Shown piece after piece: positions 1 to 8,785 of a stretch of DNA of 64,000 nucleotides. Source of the stretch: CAIQPV01 sp964480365 (GTDB lineage: Bacteria > Pseudomonadota > Gammaproteobacteria > Burkholderiales > Gallionellaceae); contig CAYZPM010000012.1 of assembly GCA_964480365.1 (NCBI GenBank), positions 1 to 64,000 of the forward strand, given 5' to 3'. Every line of letters starts with the position of its first letter. The stretch's first letter is position 1. The translations under genes were made by a program, and so were the position numbers. A model generated the notes under the pieces. That model was given only the letters and a program-made list of their open reading frames with translations, was not told the origin of the DNA and made no database searches.

Positions 1-2
1 GG

Positions 3-122
3 TTCAAGCCCGGACGGGTGGTTGAAATTGTCCAGGTGGACAAGAAAAAATTACAACTAAAAATGGAACTTAGTATAGAAAAAAGCTCGGATTACGAGCG
101 GATTAGTTTCACCGAAATCTAG
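3..122 (+). CDS. C-terminal end of an unidentified protein (gene starts before the window)
   Basis: An open frame runs from the window edge to a TAG at 120-122 and gives the last 39 residues of a protein. The visible part is charged, with a GRVVEIVQVDKKKLQLKMEL stretch that looks like alternating beta strands. It weakly recalls the last strands of an OB/S1-type RNA-binding fold, but this is too short to identify. It is followed by 129 bases without a gene before the MFS gene on the same strand. The only support for a real gene is the continuous frame and its coding-like composition. Confidence 0.4.
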   Translation, partial: FKPGRVVEIVQVDKKKLQLKMELSIEKSSDYERISFTEI

Positions 123-251
123 CCGATTGAATCTAAGCCAGACGAGCCAGAACCAATGGTAAACATCGCCGTGTTAACCTTTCAACTTCAGTAATTGCGG
201 CCTTACTTTTAAGTTATCCAGTTATTCCCCAGAATATCCCGACACCATTTT

Positions 252-1490
252 ATGCAAACATTGCCTTCCACATCCTCAGCGCTCCCGTTGCGCAATCGCA
301 ACTTTCTCTTGTTGCAGGCTTTTCGCTTACAGAACGTTCTGGCCTATCAGATCGTGATGGTGGTGGTCGGGTGGCATATCTATGAACTGACGCACGACAC
401 ACTTTCACTCGGGTTAATCGGCTTGGCCGAGGTTATCCCTTATTTTTGCTGTGCGCTGTTTGCCGGTTATGCGATTGACCATCATTCGCGCCGCATGTTT
501 GGCGTACTGGCCAGTTTGGTAACGAGTTTGTATGCGCTAGTATTGGCGGCAACTACCATCGGTATAATACATGGCAATCCTACCGTGTGGATATACGGGG
601 CCATTGCTTGCGGCGGCGTAGCTCGTGCTTTCATCGGCCCATCATACAATGTGCTATTCGCGCTGGTATTGCCGCGCGATCAATACGCACGGGCCGCCGG
701 GTTCGGCAGCTCAGGCTTTCAGTTTGGATTGGTGATCGGTCCGGCTCTCGGTGGTGCGTTGGTAGGCTGGACCAACATGACAACAGCTTATACGGTATCT
801 GCCGCCCTCGCCCTGAGCGCGGCCATTACATTGCTGTTATTGCGTGTCGTCGAACCGCCGTCCGCCCAGCCCTCACCCGTTTTCTCCAGCATCGGAGAAG
901 GCCTGCGCTTTGTATTCAGCAACCAGATTATTTTAGGCGCACAATCGCTGGATATGTTTGCGGTATTGTTTGGCGGTGCGGTAGCCATGTTGCCGGCATT
1001 CATCCACGATGTTTTCCATTACGGCCCCGAAGGTCTGGGCATCTTGCGTGCGGCACCGGCAGTCGGGGGCATTATGGTTGGGATCGCACTCGCCAAATAT
1101 CCGCCCAATAAACACGCGGGACGTTTGCTGCTGATGGCCGTGGCCGGATTTGGTATTTGCATCATTTCATTCGCCGTTACCCCCTACTTCTGGTTCGCGG
1201 CATTCTTGCTGATGTTGTCCGGGGTATGCGATGGCGTTTCCGTGGTAATGCGCACTACCATCATGCAACTAATGACTCCTGACGCGATGCGGGGGCGTGT
1301 TGCTGCCATCAACGGAATCTTTATCGGTTCATCCAATGAGCTTGGCGCATTTGAATCTGGCCTGGCTGCCCGCATAATGGGCTTGGTTCCATCGGTAATA
1401 TTTGGCGGTAGTATGACACTGGCCGTGGTGGCGACAACAGCACATTTCGCACCCAAGCTGCGTAAACTTGATCTGCAAAAATTACATTAG
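252..1490 (+). CDS. MFS transporter, EntS/MFS_3-like exporter
   Basis: This 412-residue inner-membrane protein has about twelve hydrophobic segments, as in the major facilitator superfamily. The N-half contains the loop YAIDHHSRRMFG between helices 2 and 3, the usual position of the MFS motif A. The C-half contains MRGRVAAING, typical of the MFS_3 (enterobactin exporter EntS-like) branch. It probably exports a small molecule by proton antiport; the substrate cannot be told. The ATG at 252 has no convincing Shine-Dalgarno. The gene converges on uvrB with 27 bases between the stops. There is no operon partner, so the context gives no hint of substrate. Confidence 0.85.
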   Translation: MQTLPSTSSALPLRNRNFLLLQAFRLQNVLAYQIVMVVVGWHIYELTHDTLSLGLIGLAEVIPYFCCALFAGYAIDHHSRRMFGVLASLVTSLYALVLAATTIGIIHGNPTVWIYGAIACGGVARAFIGPSYNVLFALVLPRDQYARAAGFGSSGFQFGLVIGPALGGALVGWTNMTTAYTVSAALALSAAITLLLLRVVEPPSAQPSPVFSSIGEGLRFVFSNQIILGAQSLDMFAVLFGGAVAMLPAFIHDVFHYGPEGLGILRAAPAVGGIMVGIALAKYPPNKHAGRLLLMAVAGFGICIISFAVTPYFWFAAFLLMLSGVCDGVSVVMRTTIMQLMTPDAMRGRVAAINGIFIGSSNELGAFESGLAARIMGLVPSVIFGGSMTLAVVATTAHFAPKLRKLDLQKLH

Positions 1491-1517
1491 GGATAGGTAA
1501 CTGTTGCCGCTTGCTCA

Positions 1518-3542
1518 TCACAAAGGCGACAAAAATACGCTTTCGCGCAATTTTTTCAACTGGTCGCGCAGTTCGGCGGCGCGCTCGAACTCAAGGTTTT
1601 TCGCGGCTTGCAGCATGTCTTTTTCCAGCCTCTTGATCTCTTTCGATACTTCCTTCTCGCTCATTGCCAGATACTTGGCTTGGGTCTGCGCCACCTTCAG
1701 CGACTTGCGTTCGGCATCCATGTCATACGTGCCTTCGATGATGTCTTTGACGCGTTTTATTACGCCCTGCGGAGTGATGCCGTGTTCTTCGTTATAGGCC
1801 TGCTGCTTGTGTCGCCTGCGCTCGGTTTCATCTATGGCACGGCGCATCGAATTCGTGATTTTGTCTGCGTACAGCAGCGCCTTGCCGTTGATGTGGCGCG
1901 CGGCGCGGCCCATGGTCTGTATCAGCGAGCGCTCGGAGCGCAGAAAACCTTCCTTGTCGGCATCGAGTATCGCCACCAGAGACACCTCGGGAATATCCAA
2001 GCCCTCACGCAGCAGGTTGATGCCGACCAGCACATCGAACATGCCGAGGCGCAGATCGCGGATGATCTCCACTCGCTCCACAGTTTCGATGTCCGAATGC
2101 AGGTAGCGCACCTTGATGCCGTGCTCAGAAAAGTAATCGGTAAGGTCTTCCGACATGCGTTTTGTCAGCGTGGTAACCAATACACGCTCGCCTACTTTCA
2201 CGCGCAGGTTGACCTCGGACATCAGGTCGTCCACCTGATGCGTGGCAGGACGCACTTCGATAATCGGATCAATCAGCCCGGTGGGGCGCACCACTTGCTC
2301 CACCACTTGCCCGGCGTGCTCGGCTTCATACACTGAAGGGGTGGCTGAAATGAATACGCTCTGGCGCATCACGCGTTCGAATTCATCGAAACGCAGTGGG
2401 CGATTGTCCAGCGCGGACGGCAGGCGGAAACCGTAGTTGACCAGGTTTTCCTTGCGCGCACGATCGCCCTTGTACATGCCACCGATCTGCGGGATGGTGA
2501 CGTGGCTTTCGTCGATGAACATCAGCGCATCCGGCGGCAAGTAGTCAATCAGCGTGGGAGGTGCCTCGCCCGGTTTGCGTCCGGACAGGTGACGCGAGTA
2601 GTTTTCGATGCCCTTGCAGAAACCGATTTCGTTGAGCATTTCCAGATCATGCCGGGTGCGCTGCTCGATACGCTGCGCCTCCACCAGTTTATTTTCTTTC
2701 TGGAAAAATGCGATGCGCTCGGCCAGTTCAACCTTGATGGTTTCGATGGCGTCCAGCGTGGTGCTACGCGGCGTGACGTAATGGCTGGAAGGGTATACGG
2801 TAAAGCGCGGCACGCGGGTAAGGATGTGGCCGGTGAGCGGATCAAACAGCGACAGTGATTCCACCTCATCGTCAAACAGAGTCAGGCGCAGCGCATGTTC
2901 GCTGTTTTCCGCCGGAAAAATATCGATCACGTCGCCGCGCACGCGGAAGTTACCGCGCTGGAAATCCACATCATTGCGCTCGTACTGCATCTCGGTGAGG
3001 CGCTTGATCGCATCTTGCCGCGCCACTTTTTCATGCTCGCGCAAGTGCAAAATCATACCGTGATAATCAACAGGATCGCCGATACCGTAGATCGCCGACA
3101 CTGTAGCAACGATTACCACATCCTGCCGCTCCAGCAGCGATTTGGTGGCCGACAGACGCATTTGCTCGATCTGCTCGTTGATGCTGGAATCCTTCTCAAT
3201 ATACACATCGCGCGACGGCACATAAGCCTCGGGCTGGTAATAGTCGTAATAGGAGACAAAATATTCAACCGCGTTTTCCGGAAAAAAATCGCGCAGCTCG
3301 GAATACAACTGTGCCGCCAGCGTCTTGTTTGGCGCCATAATCATCGCAGGCCGCCCCTGCTGCGCGATGACATTAGCCATGGTGAATGTCTTGCCGGAGC
3401 CGGTCACGCCGAGCAGAGTTTGAAACGACAGCCCCTCGTTGACCCCCTCGACCAGTTGCGCAATGGCCGTAGGCTGGTCACCCGCCGGTTCGAATGGCTG
3501 GTGCAGGCGGAAAGGGCTATTAGGGAAGGTTATGATGTTCAT
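1518..3542 (-). CDS. uvrB: UvrABC excinuclease subunit B
   Basis: UvrB is the damage-verifying helicase-like subunit of nucleotide excision repair; it receives the lesion from UvrA and recruits UvrC. The 674 residues match the usual length. Visible parts are the Walker A motif GVTGSGKT at about 45-52, the aromatic beta-hairpin YYDYYQPEAYVP that clamps DNA, helicase motif VI QTMGRAARH, and the C-terminal UVR domain (EFERAAELRDQLKKL) that contacts UvrC. A longer open frame exists upstream, but MNIITFPNSPF matches the family N-terminus, so I start at 3542. The gene appears monocistronic. No SOS box was recognised upstream. Confidence 0.97.
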   Translation of the reverse strand: MNIITFPNSPFRLHQPFEPAGDQPTAIAQLVEGVNEGLSFQTLLGVTGSGKTFTMANVIAQQGRPAMIMAPNKTLAAQLYSELRDFFPENAVEYFVSYYDYYQPEAYVPSRDVYIEKDSSINEQIEQMRLSATKSLLERQDVVIVATVSAIYGIGDPVDYHGMILHLREHEKVARQDAIKRLTEMQYERNDVDFQRGNFRVRGDVIDIFPAENSEHALRLTLFDDEVESLSLFDPLTGHILTRVPRFTVYPSSHYVTPRSTTLDAIETIKVELAERIAFFQKENKLVEAQRIEQRTRHDLEMLNEIGFCKGIENYSRHLSGRKPGEAPPTLIDYLPPDALMFIDESHVTIPQIGGMYKGDRARKENLVNYGFRLPSALDNRPLRFDEFERVMRQSVFISATPSVYEAEHAGQVVEQVVRPTGLIDPIIEVRPATHQVDDLMSEVNLRVKVGERVLVTTLTKRMSEDLTDYFSEHGIKVRYLHSDIETVERVEIIRDLRLGMFDVLVGINLLREGLDIPEVSLVAILDADKEGFLRSERSLIQTMGRAARHINGKALLYADKITNSMRRAIDETERRRHKQQAYNEEHGITPQGVIKRVKDIIEGTYDMDAERKSLKVAQTQAKYLAMSEKEVSKEIKRLEKDMLQAAKNLEFERAAELRDQLKKLRESVFLSPL

Positions 3543-3731
3543 GGTAAGGGGCGTATTGTACGGGGAATGGAGAGATTGCCAAATGGAGGAGCGTAGTAAA
3601 GAGCGCACCAATATGGCAAAGTGGAAAGATAAATTCAAGTCTGCCCGAATTCGTTCTACAGGTACAGGGTTTTTATCCCTATTTGCCTGTTTTAAAATTC
3701 AATTTGCCGACACGACAACTAGGAGAGCAGA

Positions 3732-4871
3732 ATGAAACAAATGCACAAGGTTGTTCAGGAATTGATGGATTTGATTCATGAGAACAAATGGGAGAAGAAA
3801 TTCAATGAGGCCATCAAGACCGCTCAGAAGAAGAATGTGCCACGTATCAAACATATCACTAACCTTCAAGATTATTTGATATGGATTAACGAGTTATTAC
3901 GTTGGATTCCATCGGAAGATGAACCAGGAAAAGAAATCTATAACCGTATCTGCGAATTTTATTTCATACTTGATCAGCAACCAGTTTTAGAGTTGCAAAA
4001 TAAAATAATTCCGTACGACCAAGCGCCCGCACTGACGCCGCTAACCTCATGGACGGTTAAATATGCCAAGGCAATGGACGAATTTCTCGATACGCCGGAA
4101 TCCTTAACGCCAGAATCACTTGAATCATTTTATAAGTCACCTAACTACAATATGGGCGATTACATTCGCCCACACGGTGGCTGGAAAACCTTCAACCAAT
4201 TCTTCGCCAGAAACTGCAAGCCGGGTTTCCGCCCCGTCGCTGCGCTATGCGATCAACATGTCATCGTCTCGCCGGCGGATTCGACTTTTGCCGGTCAATG
4301 GGAAATTCGAACGGATTCGCAGATCACTGTCAAAAATTTGCACTGGAAAGTTCAGGAACTGCTGGAAGGAAGTCCCTATAAAGATCGCTTCACAAATGGT
4401 TTGTTCATGCACAGCTTTCTCGGCCCAAATGACTATCACCGCCAACACACTCCAGTTGGTGGAAAAGTTTTGGAAGCACGCGTAATCCCAGGGCAAGTGT
4501 ATCTGCAGGTGCAAGCAATTCCGGTTAAGGGTGACCCGGATGGCCGCCATCGTCTGGAAGCTGTGCGTCAGTTTGATATTCCTGACAATGCGGGGTACCA
4601 GTTTGCCCAAGCCCGTGGTTTAGTGGTACTTGAAACGCCCATTGGTTTGGTAGCTGTACTTCCCGTCGGTATGTGCCAGGTTTCTTCCGTCATTTTGACT
4701 GCGGAAGTTGGTGTAACGTTACGCAAGGGAGAAGAAATTTCATACTTCCAGTTTGGCGGTTCTGACATTATCGTTCTCTTCGAAGCGAGTAGTAATGTCA
4801 GCATCACCGCTCAGCCAGGGATCCACTATAAGCAAGGCACCAAGATTGCCCAAGCTTACCCGGTTCTTTAA
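3732..4871 (+). CDS. Phosphatidylserine decarboxylase-related enzyme
   Basis: This 379-residue protein is of the pyruvoyl-dependent phosphatidylserine decarboxylase superfamily. The first ~100 residues are a helical extension absent from E. coli Psd. The catalytic part shows VSPAD (Asp183), the NDYHRQHTP motif (His236), and a FGGS site at 341-344 where Psd proenzymes have LGST. Ser344 would be the self-cleavage and pyruvoyl residue, so the Asp-His-Ser triad is complete. No membrane segment or signal peptide is seen. The start is fixed by AGGAG at 3721-3725. It could be a true phospholipid enzyme or one of the soluble paralogues acting on another carboxylated substrate (inference). The neighbours give no help. 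Confidence 0.8.
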   Translation: MKQMHKVVQELMDLIHENKWEKKFNEAIKTAQKKNVPRIKHITNLQDYLIWINELLRWIPSEDEPGKEIYNRICEFYFILDQQPVLELQNKIIPYDQAPALTPLTSWTVKYAKAMDEFLDTPESLTPESLESFYKSPNYNMGDYIRPHGGWKTFNQFFARNCKPGFRPVAALCDQHVIVSPADSTFAGQWEIRTDSQITVKNLHWKVQELLEGSPYKDRFTNGLFMHSFLGPNDYHRQHTPVGGKVLEARVIPGQVYLQVQAIPVKGDPDGRHRLEAVRQFDIPDNAGYQFAQARGLVVLETPIGLVAVLPVGMCQVSSVILTAEVGVTLRKGEEISYFQFGGSDIIVLFEASSNVSITAQPGIHYKQGTKIAQAYPVL

Positions 4872-5100
4872 AACAGATTTCTGGATCGTAAAAAACCGAC
4901 TCGGTCGCTTAACTGCAGCGCGGCGGAAAAGACATTTGAATGGAAAGGTCACTGCGCCTCAGCGTCTTGTTTATCGCACCATAATTATCGCTGGATGCGT
5001 AAGGCGCAATCGTTATTGCACCAAAGACTGGCAATTATCTAAATTCTTTGAGTTTGAGAAGTTGACACCGTCGCATCAAAGCATCCGGTGAAATTCGTTT

Positions 5101-5127
5101 CGTCCTTCGACTGGCTCAGGACAGGCT
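5101..5127. repeat. Short dispersed palindromic element (TCCTTCGACTGGCTCAGGA type)
   Basis: This matches a widespread intergenic bacterial repeat in which GTCCT and AGGAC arms flank TTCGACTGGCTC. It sits just past the yajQ stop and could form a weak stem at the end of that transcript. A diverged, inverted relative lies at 54986-55002. The rest of the gap between 4872 and 5151 shows nothing recognisable. Confidence 0.5.
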
Positions 5128-5151
5128 TATTGGCATTTACGCCTTACCGAG

Positions 5152-5640
5152 TTAGTCACGGAAATTCTGGTATTGCAAAGGGAAATCAGTGATGGATTTC
5201 TTGGTGAATGCGATGGCGGCTTGCAGGTCGTCGCGATTCTTGCCGGTGACACGCACGGTGTCGCCTTGAATGCTGGCTTGCACTTTCATCTTGCTTTCCT
5301 TGAACAGCTTGACGATCTTTTTCGCCAGCTCAATTTCCACGCCAACTTTGACTGTGCAACTGCGCTTAACCTTGTTACCGCTAACCTTTTCGATCTTTTC
5401 GCTGATGTCCAGGCACTTGATGTCCACGCCGCGTTTGGTCAGCTTGGCATTGAGAATGTCCTGAACTTGGTTCAACTGAAATTCATTGTCGGCATGCACG
5501 GTGAGCACCAATTCCGCCTGCTCCACGCGGGCATCGGAACCCTTGAAGTCGAAGCGCGTGCTGACTTCCTTATTGGTCTGCTCGACCGCATTTTTTACTT
5601 CGGTATTTTCTACTTCAGAGACGATATCGAATGATGGCAT
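5152..5640 (-). CDS. yajQ: YajQ family nucleotide-binding protein
   Basis: This is a 162-residue YajQ/UPF0234 protein. The family has two ferredoxin-like domains, and members bind nucleotides; in Xanthomonas a member acts as a c-di-GMP-responsive effector. It begins MPSFDIVSEVENTEV and contains the conserved SDARVEQAE, FKESKMKVQASIQG and VRVTGKNRDDLQ blocks. The start at 5640 is set by AAGGAGA on the coding strand; nine upstream in-frame codons are not family-like. It is the last gene in a minus-strand run after argG and ppnP, 72 bases below ppnP, and may be co-transcribed. Confidence 0.95.
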   Translation of the reverse strand: MPSFDIVSEVENTEVKNAVEQTNKEVSTRFDFKGSDARVEQAELVLTVHADNEFQLNQVQDILNAKLTKRGVDIKCLDISEKIEKVSGNKVKRSCTVKVGVEIELAKKIVKLFKESKMKVQASIQGDTVRVTGKNRDDLQAAIAFTKKSITDFPLQYQNFRD

Positions 5641-5712
5641 GGTGTATCTCCTTGATCGGTTGACCACAACACGCCGCGTAGCGGCCTGTTGCGGCGTAGA
5701 CTTACCTTTAGG

Positions 5713-6036
5713 TTAGTCGGAGCCAAAACTACAAACGTAATTTACTTCATCTTTCGCGTGAATCTCGAAGCTGCTATTCTCCGCGACACGGAATGAGGTG
5801 CCTGCGGTGTAGGTCTTGAATGCAGCTTCTCCGGCGATTTTTACCTGGCACTCGCCGGAAGTTATTTCCATCAGTTCAGGTGCGCCGACGTTAAACGTAA
5901 GCTGGCTTCCCGGCATGACGACGCCGACGGTCTTGCGCGTGCCATCTGGAAAGAACACTGAGTGGGAAACACATTTCCCATCAAAAAACACATTGGCTTT
6001 TTTTCCTACGCTGACATTATCGAATTTGTCCGACAT
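5713..6036 (-). CDS. ppnP: Pyrimidine/purine nucleoside phosphorylase
   Basis: This is a 107-residue small cupin of the PpnP (YaiE, DUF1255) family, which phosphorolyses several nucleosides to free bases and ribose-1-phosphate. The sequence shows the family signature GKCVSHSVFFPDGTRKTVGVV and the PELMEITSGECQV cupin strand. Its length fits the family (about 94-108). It starts 8 bases after the argG stop, so it is probably transcribed with argG. The functional link to arginine synthesis is unclear and may be only positional. Confidence 0.93.
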   Translation of the reverse strand: MSDKFDNVSVGKKANVFFDGKCVSHSVFFPDGTRKTVGVVMPGSQLTFNVGAPELMEITSGECQVKIAGEAAFKTYTAGTSFRVAENSSFEIHAKDEVNYVCSFGSD

Positions 6037-6044
6037 AATATTTC

Positions 6045-7271
6045 CTATTTTTTGTTGTTCAGTTTGGACGCAATGCGCAGGCGTAGCGCGTTCAGCTTGA
6101 TGAATCCCGCCGCGTCCTTCTGGTCGTATGCACCTTTGTCGTCCTCGAAGGTGGCGATGTTAGGGTCGAACAACGAATTCGTTTTGGAATCGCGCCCCAC
6201 CACGATGACGTTGCCCTTGTACAGCTTGACGCGCACCCAGCCGTTGACGTTCTGCTGCGTATGGTCGATCAGCGTTTGCAAGGCCTTGCGTTCCGGCGCC
6301 CACCAATAGCCGTTGTAGATCATGCTGGCGTAGCGCGGCATCAGGTCATCCTTCAGGTGCGCGACTTCGCGATCCAGCGTGATGGATTCGATGGCGCGGT
6401 GCGCGCGCAACATGATGGTGCCGCCGGGCGTTTCGTAGCAGCCGCGCGACTTCATGCCGACGTAGCGGTTTTCCACCAGATCGAGGCGTCCGATGCCGTG
6501 CTTGCCGCCGAGTTCGTTCAGCTTGGTCAGTACCAGCGCCGGGCTTAGGCGCGCACCGTTGAGCGCCACGATGTCGCCATGTTCGAATTCGATGTCGAGA
6601 TATTCGGCGGCATCGGGGGCTGCTTCCGGCGATACCGTCCAGCGCCACATGCTTTCTTCGGCTTCGGCGGCGGGGTTTTCCAGATGGCGGCCTTCGAAAC
6701 TGATATGCAGCAGGTTCGCATCCATCGAGTAGGGCGAGCCGCCTTGCTTGTGTTTCATATCAATCGGGATGCCTGCCTTTTCGGCGTAGGCCATCAGCTT
6801 TTCGCGCGACAGCAAATCCCACTCGCGCCACGGCGCGATGACTTTGATGTTCGGATTAAGCGCGTAGTAACCCAGCTCGAAGCGCACCTGATCGTTGCCT
6901 TTGCCGGTCGCGCCGTGCGACACGGCTTCCGCACCGACTTGTTTGGCGATCTCAATTTGGCGCTTGGCGATCAACGGACGCGCGATGGAAGTGCCGAGCA
7001 GATATTCGCCCTCGTATATTGCATTGGCGCGGAACATCGGAAACACGAAATCACGCACGAATTCTTCGCGCAGATCGTCAATGAAAATATTTTCCGGCTT
7101 GATACCCATTTTCAGCGCTTTGGCCCGCGCCGGTTCAAGCTCTTCGCCCTGACCGATGTCTGCGGTGAAGGTGACAACTTCACATTGGTAAGTGTCCTGC
7201 AACCATTTCAGGATTACTGAGGTGTCCAGTCCGCCGGAGTAGGCGAGGACAGCTTTTTTAATATCGCTCAT
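6045..7271 (-). CDS. argG: Argininosuccinate synthase
   Basis: ArgG joins citrulline and aspartate using ATP, the seventh step of arginine synthesis. The protein has 408 residues. The ATP pyrophosphatase loop AYSGGLDTS is at 10-18, and GATGKGNDQVRFELG and YAGMKSR-like segments (RYVGMKSRGCYETPGG) are present. The start MSDIKKAVLAYSGG is preceded by GGAG at a suitable distance; a frame start six codons upstream is less likely. It lies in the same direction as argD and argF, separated from argF by one thioesterase gene. No argH is in the window. Confidence 0.97.
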   Translation of the reverse strand: MSDIKKAVLAYSGGLDTSVILKWLQDTYQCEVVTFTADIGQGEELEPARAKALKMGIKPENIFIDDLREEFVRDFVFPMFRANAIYEGEYLLGTSIARPLIAKRQIEIAKQVGAEAVSHGATGKGNDQVRFELGYYALNPNIKVIAPWREWDLLSREKLMAYAEKAGIPIDMKHKQGGSPYSMDANLLHISFEGRHLENPAAEAEESMWRWTVSPEAAPDAAEYLDIEFEHGDIVALNGARLSPALVLTKLNELGGKHGIGRLDLVENRYVGMKSRGCYETPGGTIMLRAHRAIESITLDREVAHLKDDLMPRYASMIYNGYWWAPERKALQTLIDHTQQNVNGWVRVKLYKGNVIVVGRDSKTNSLFDPNIATFEDDKGAYDQKDAAGFIKLNALRLRIASKLNNKK

Positions 7272-7324
7272 GCTTTGATGTTTCTCCATTAACTATAATT
7301 ACAGTAAATCCGCGTCACAAAACC

Positions 7325-7361
7325 CTGCCCCTCTCCCACCGGGGGAGGGCTGGGGAGGAGG
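7325..7361. repeat. GC-rich CCCTCTCCC...GGGGGAGGG repeat element
   Basis: In the gap between the thioesterase and argG lies a purine/pyrimidine inverted repeat (CCCCTCTCCC, then GGGGGAGGGCTGGGGAGG). This is a common dispersed element in proteobacterial genomes. A related copy lies inside the metG coding sequence at about 38420-38470, where it is read as part of the protein. Confidence 0.55.
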
Positions 7362-7403
7362 AAACGGGCATGCTAATCCAGTCAAATTAGAAACGGCAGT
7401 TTT

Positions 7404-7832
7404 TTACAATGCCCGTTCGTTGCGCTTATTGCGTACCTTGTCTTCAAAACGCTTCTTGTTGATAACAACGCGCTCGTGTGTGCCTTGCGAGATCATATCC
7501 ACGCCATCATGCGCGGAGACAGTGAAGGTCAACTTTCTGCCTTCTACCACTATGAGTTCAACACTCGCTGTCACCTCAAGTCCGGGTGGTGTCGCTGCAT
7601 CGTGGCTGACATTGATATGCGTCCCCAAGGATTGCTCTTCCGGCCAGTCCAGATGCGGCTTGATCGCCATGATGCACGCCCACTCCAGCAAGCCGACCAA
7701 AAAGCCTGTGGCAAAAACTTCCGGCATTACAAGAAACTCTGGTGATTCTGGATACAGCGCTGGCACCGTCTTGGTCGACGGCACCAAAAATTTGTGCTCG
7801 TAGCGTATGCCAGGTTTCAGAGAATCTTTCAT
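7404..7832 (-). CDS. Hotdog-fold thioesterase, FlK-like
   Basis: This is a 142-residue protein of the 4HBT hotdog superfamily, closest in pattern to fluoroacetyl-CoA thioesterase-like proteins. Segments MPEVFATGFLVGLLEWACI (helix with the likely catalytic Thr and Glu), SLGTHINVSHDAATPPG and TVSAHDGVDMISQGTHERVVI match that family. It probably hydrolyses a small acyl-CoA; the substrate is unknown. It starts 17 bases after argF and lies between argF and argG in the same direction, so it is likely co-transcribed with the arginine genes. A direct role in arginine synthesis is not known. Confidence 0.8.
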   Translation of the reverse strand: MKDSLKPGIRYEHKFLVPSTKTVPALYPESPEFLVMPEVFATGFLVGLLEWACIMAIKPHLDWPEEQSLGTHINVSHDAATPPGLEVTASVELIVVEGRKLTFTVSAHDGVDMISQGTHERVVINKKRFEDKVRNKRNERAL

Positions 7833-7849
7833 GCAGCCCGCCTAATACC

Positions 7850-8770
7850 TTAATTGCTCACCTTGCCCAGCAACAAGTATTCCATAAGGGCTTTCTGCAC
7901 ATGCAATCGATTCTCCGCTTCATCCCACACCACGCTTTGCGAACCATCGATGACTAGGGCATCGACTTCTTCGCCGCGATGCGCGGGCAGGCAGTGCATG
8001 AACAGCGCGTCCGGTTTGGCGACGGACATCATTTCCACATCCACGATCCAGTCCGCGAAGGCCTTGCGGCGCGCGTCGTTTTCACGTTCGAAGCCCATGC
8101 TGGTCCACACGTCGGTGGTCACCAGATCGGCGCCGCGCGCGGCATCCATCGGGTCGGAGAATTCTTCGTAATTATCTTCACCAAACAGTCCGGCGCGTTC
8201 GGGTTCAACTTCATAGCCGGGCGGGGTGGAGACATGCACATTGAAATCGAATACTTCCGCCGCTTGCAGCCAGGTGTTGCACACGTTGTTGGAATCGCCG
8301 ATCCACGCCACGGTCTTGCCCTTGATGCTGCCGCGCTGCTCAATATAGGTGTAGATGTCGGCGAGTATCTGGCAAGGGTGGTATTCGTTGGTCAGGCCAT
8401 TGATAACCGGCACGCGCGAGTTAGCGGCGAAGCGCTCAATGATGCTTTGCTCGAAGGTGCGGATCATCACGATATCGCTCATGCGCGAGATGACTTGCGC
8501 TGCGTCTTCCACCGGTTCGCCGCGCCCAAGCTGCGTATCGTGCGTGTTGAGGTAGATGGCGGAGCCGCCAAGTTGTTGCATTCCAGCCTCAAACGACAGG
8601 CGGGTGCGCGTGGAGCTTTTCTCGAAGATCATCACCAGCGTGCGGTCTGCCAGTGGATGGTAAGGCTGATAAGCCTTGAAGCGCTGCTTGATGATGCGGG
8701 TGCGCTCGAACACATGCTCAAGCTCGGTGCGGGTCAGGTCTTTAAGCTGCAAAAAATGTTTGATGTCCAT
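7850..8770 (-). CDS. argF: Ornithine carbamoyltransferase
   Basis: ArgF makes citrulline from ornithine and carbamoyl phosphate. The 306-residue protein shows the carbamoyl-phosphate motif SSTRT at 52-56, the HPCQ motif (EYHPCQILAD), the ornithine-side DSNNVCNTW segment and the C-terminal HCLPAHRGEEV loop with the active-site Cys. AAGGTG six bases before the ATG at 8770 supports this start; an in-frame GTG three codons earlier overlaps that Shine-Dalgarno. The gene begins 15 bases after argD and is clearly in one transcript with it. Confidence 0.97.
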   Translation of the reverse strand: MDIKHFLQLKDLTRTELEHVFERTRIIKQRFKAYQPYHPLADRTLVMIFEKSSTRTRLSFEAGMQQLGGSAIYLNTHDTQLGRGEPVEDAAQVISRMSDIVMIRTFEQSIIERFAANSRVPVINGLTNEYHPCQILADIYTYIEQRGSIKGKTVAWIGDSNNVCNTWLQAAEVFDFNVHVSTPPGYEVEPERAGLFGEDNYEEFSDPMDAARGADLVTTDVWTSMGFERENDARRKAFADWIVDVEMMSVAKPDALFMHCLPAHRGEEVDALVIDGSQSVVWDEAENRLHVQKALMEYLLLGKVSN

Positions 8771-8785
8771 GCGAATCACCTTGGG

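Noticed and set aside
1608..2336. Long plus-strand frame antisense to uvrB
   Set aside because: Shadow frame of a highly conserved gene; His/Gln/Leu-rich with no family features. The same reasoning removes the long frames antisense to argG, argF, argD, recQ, the decarboxylase and the SDR gene.
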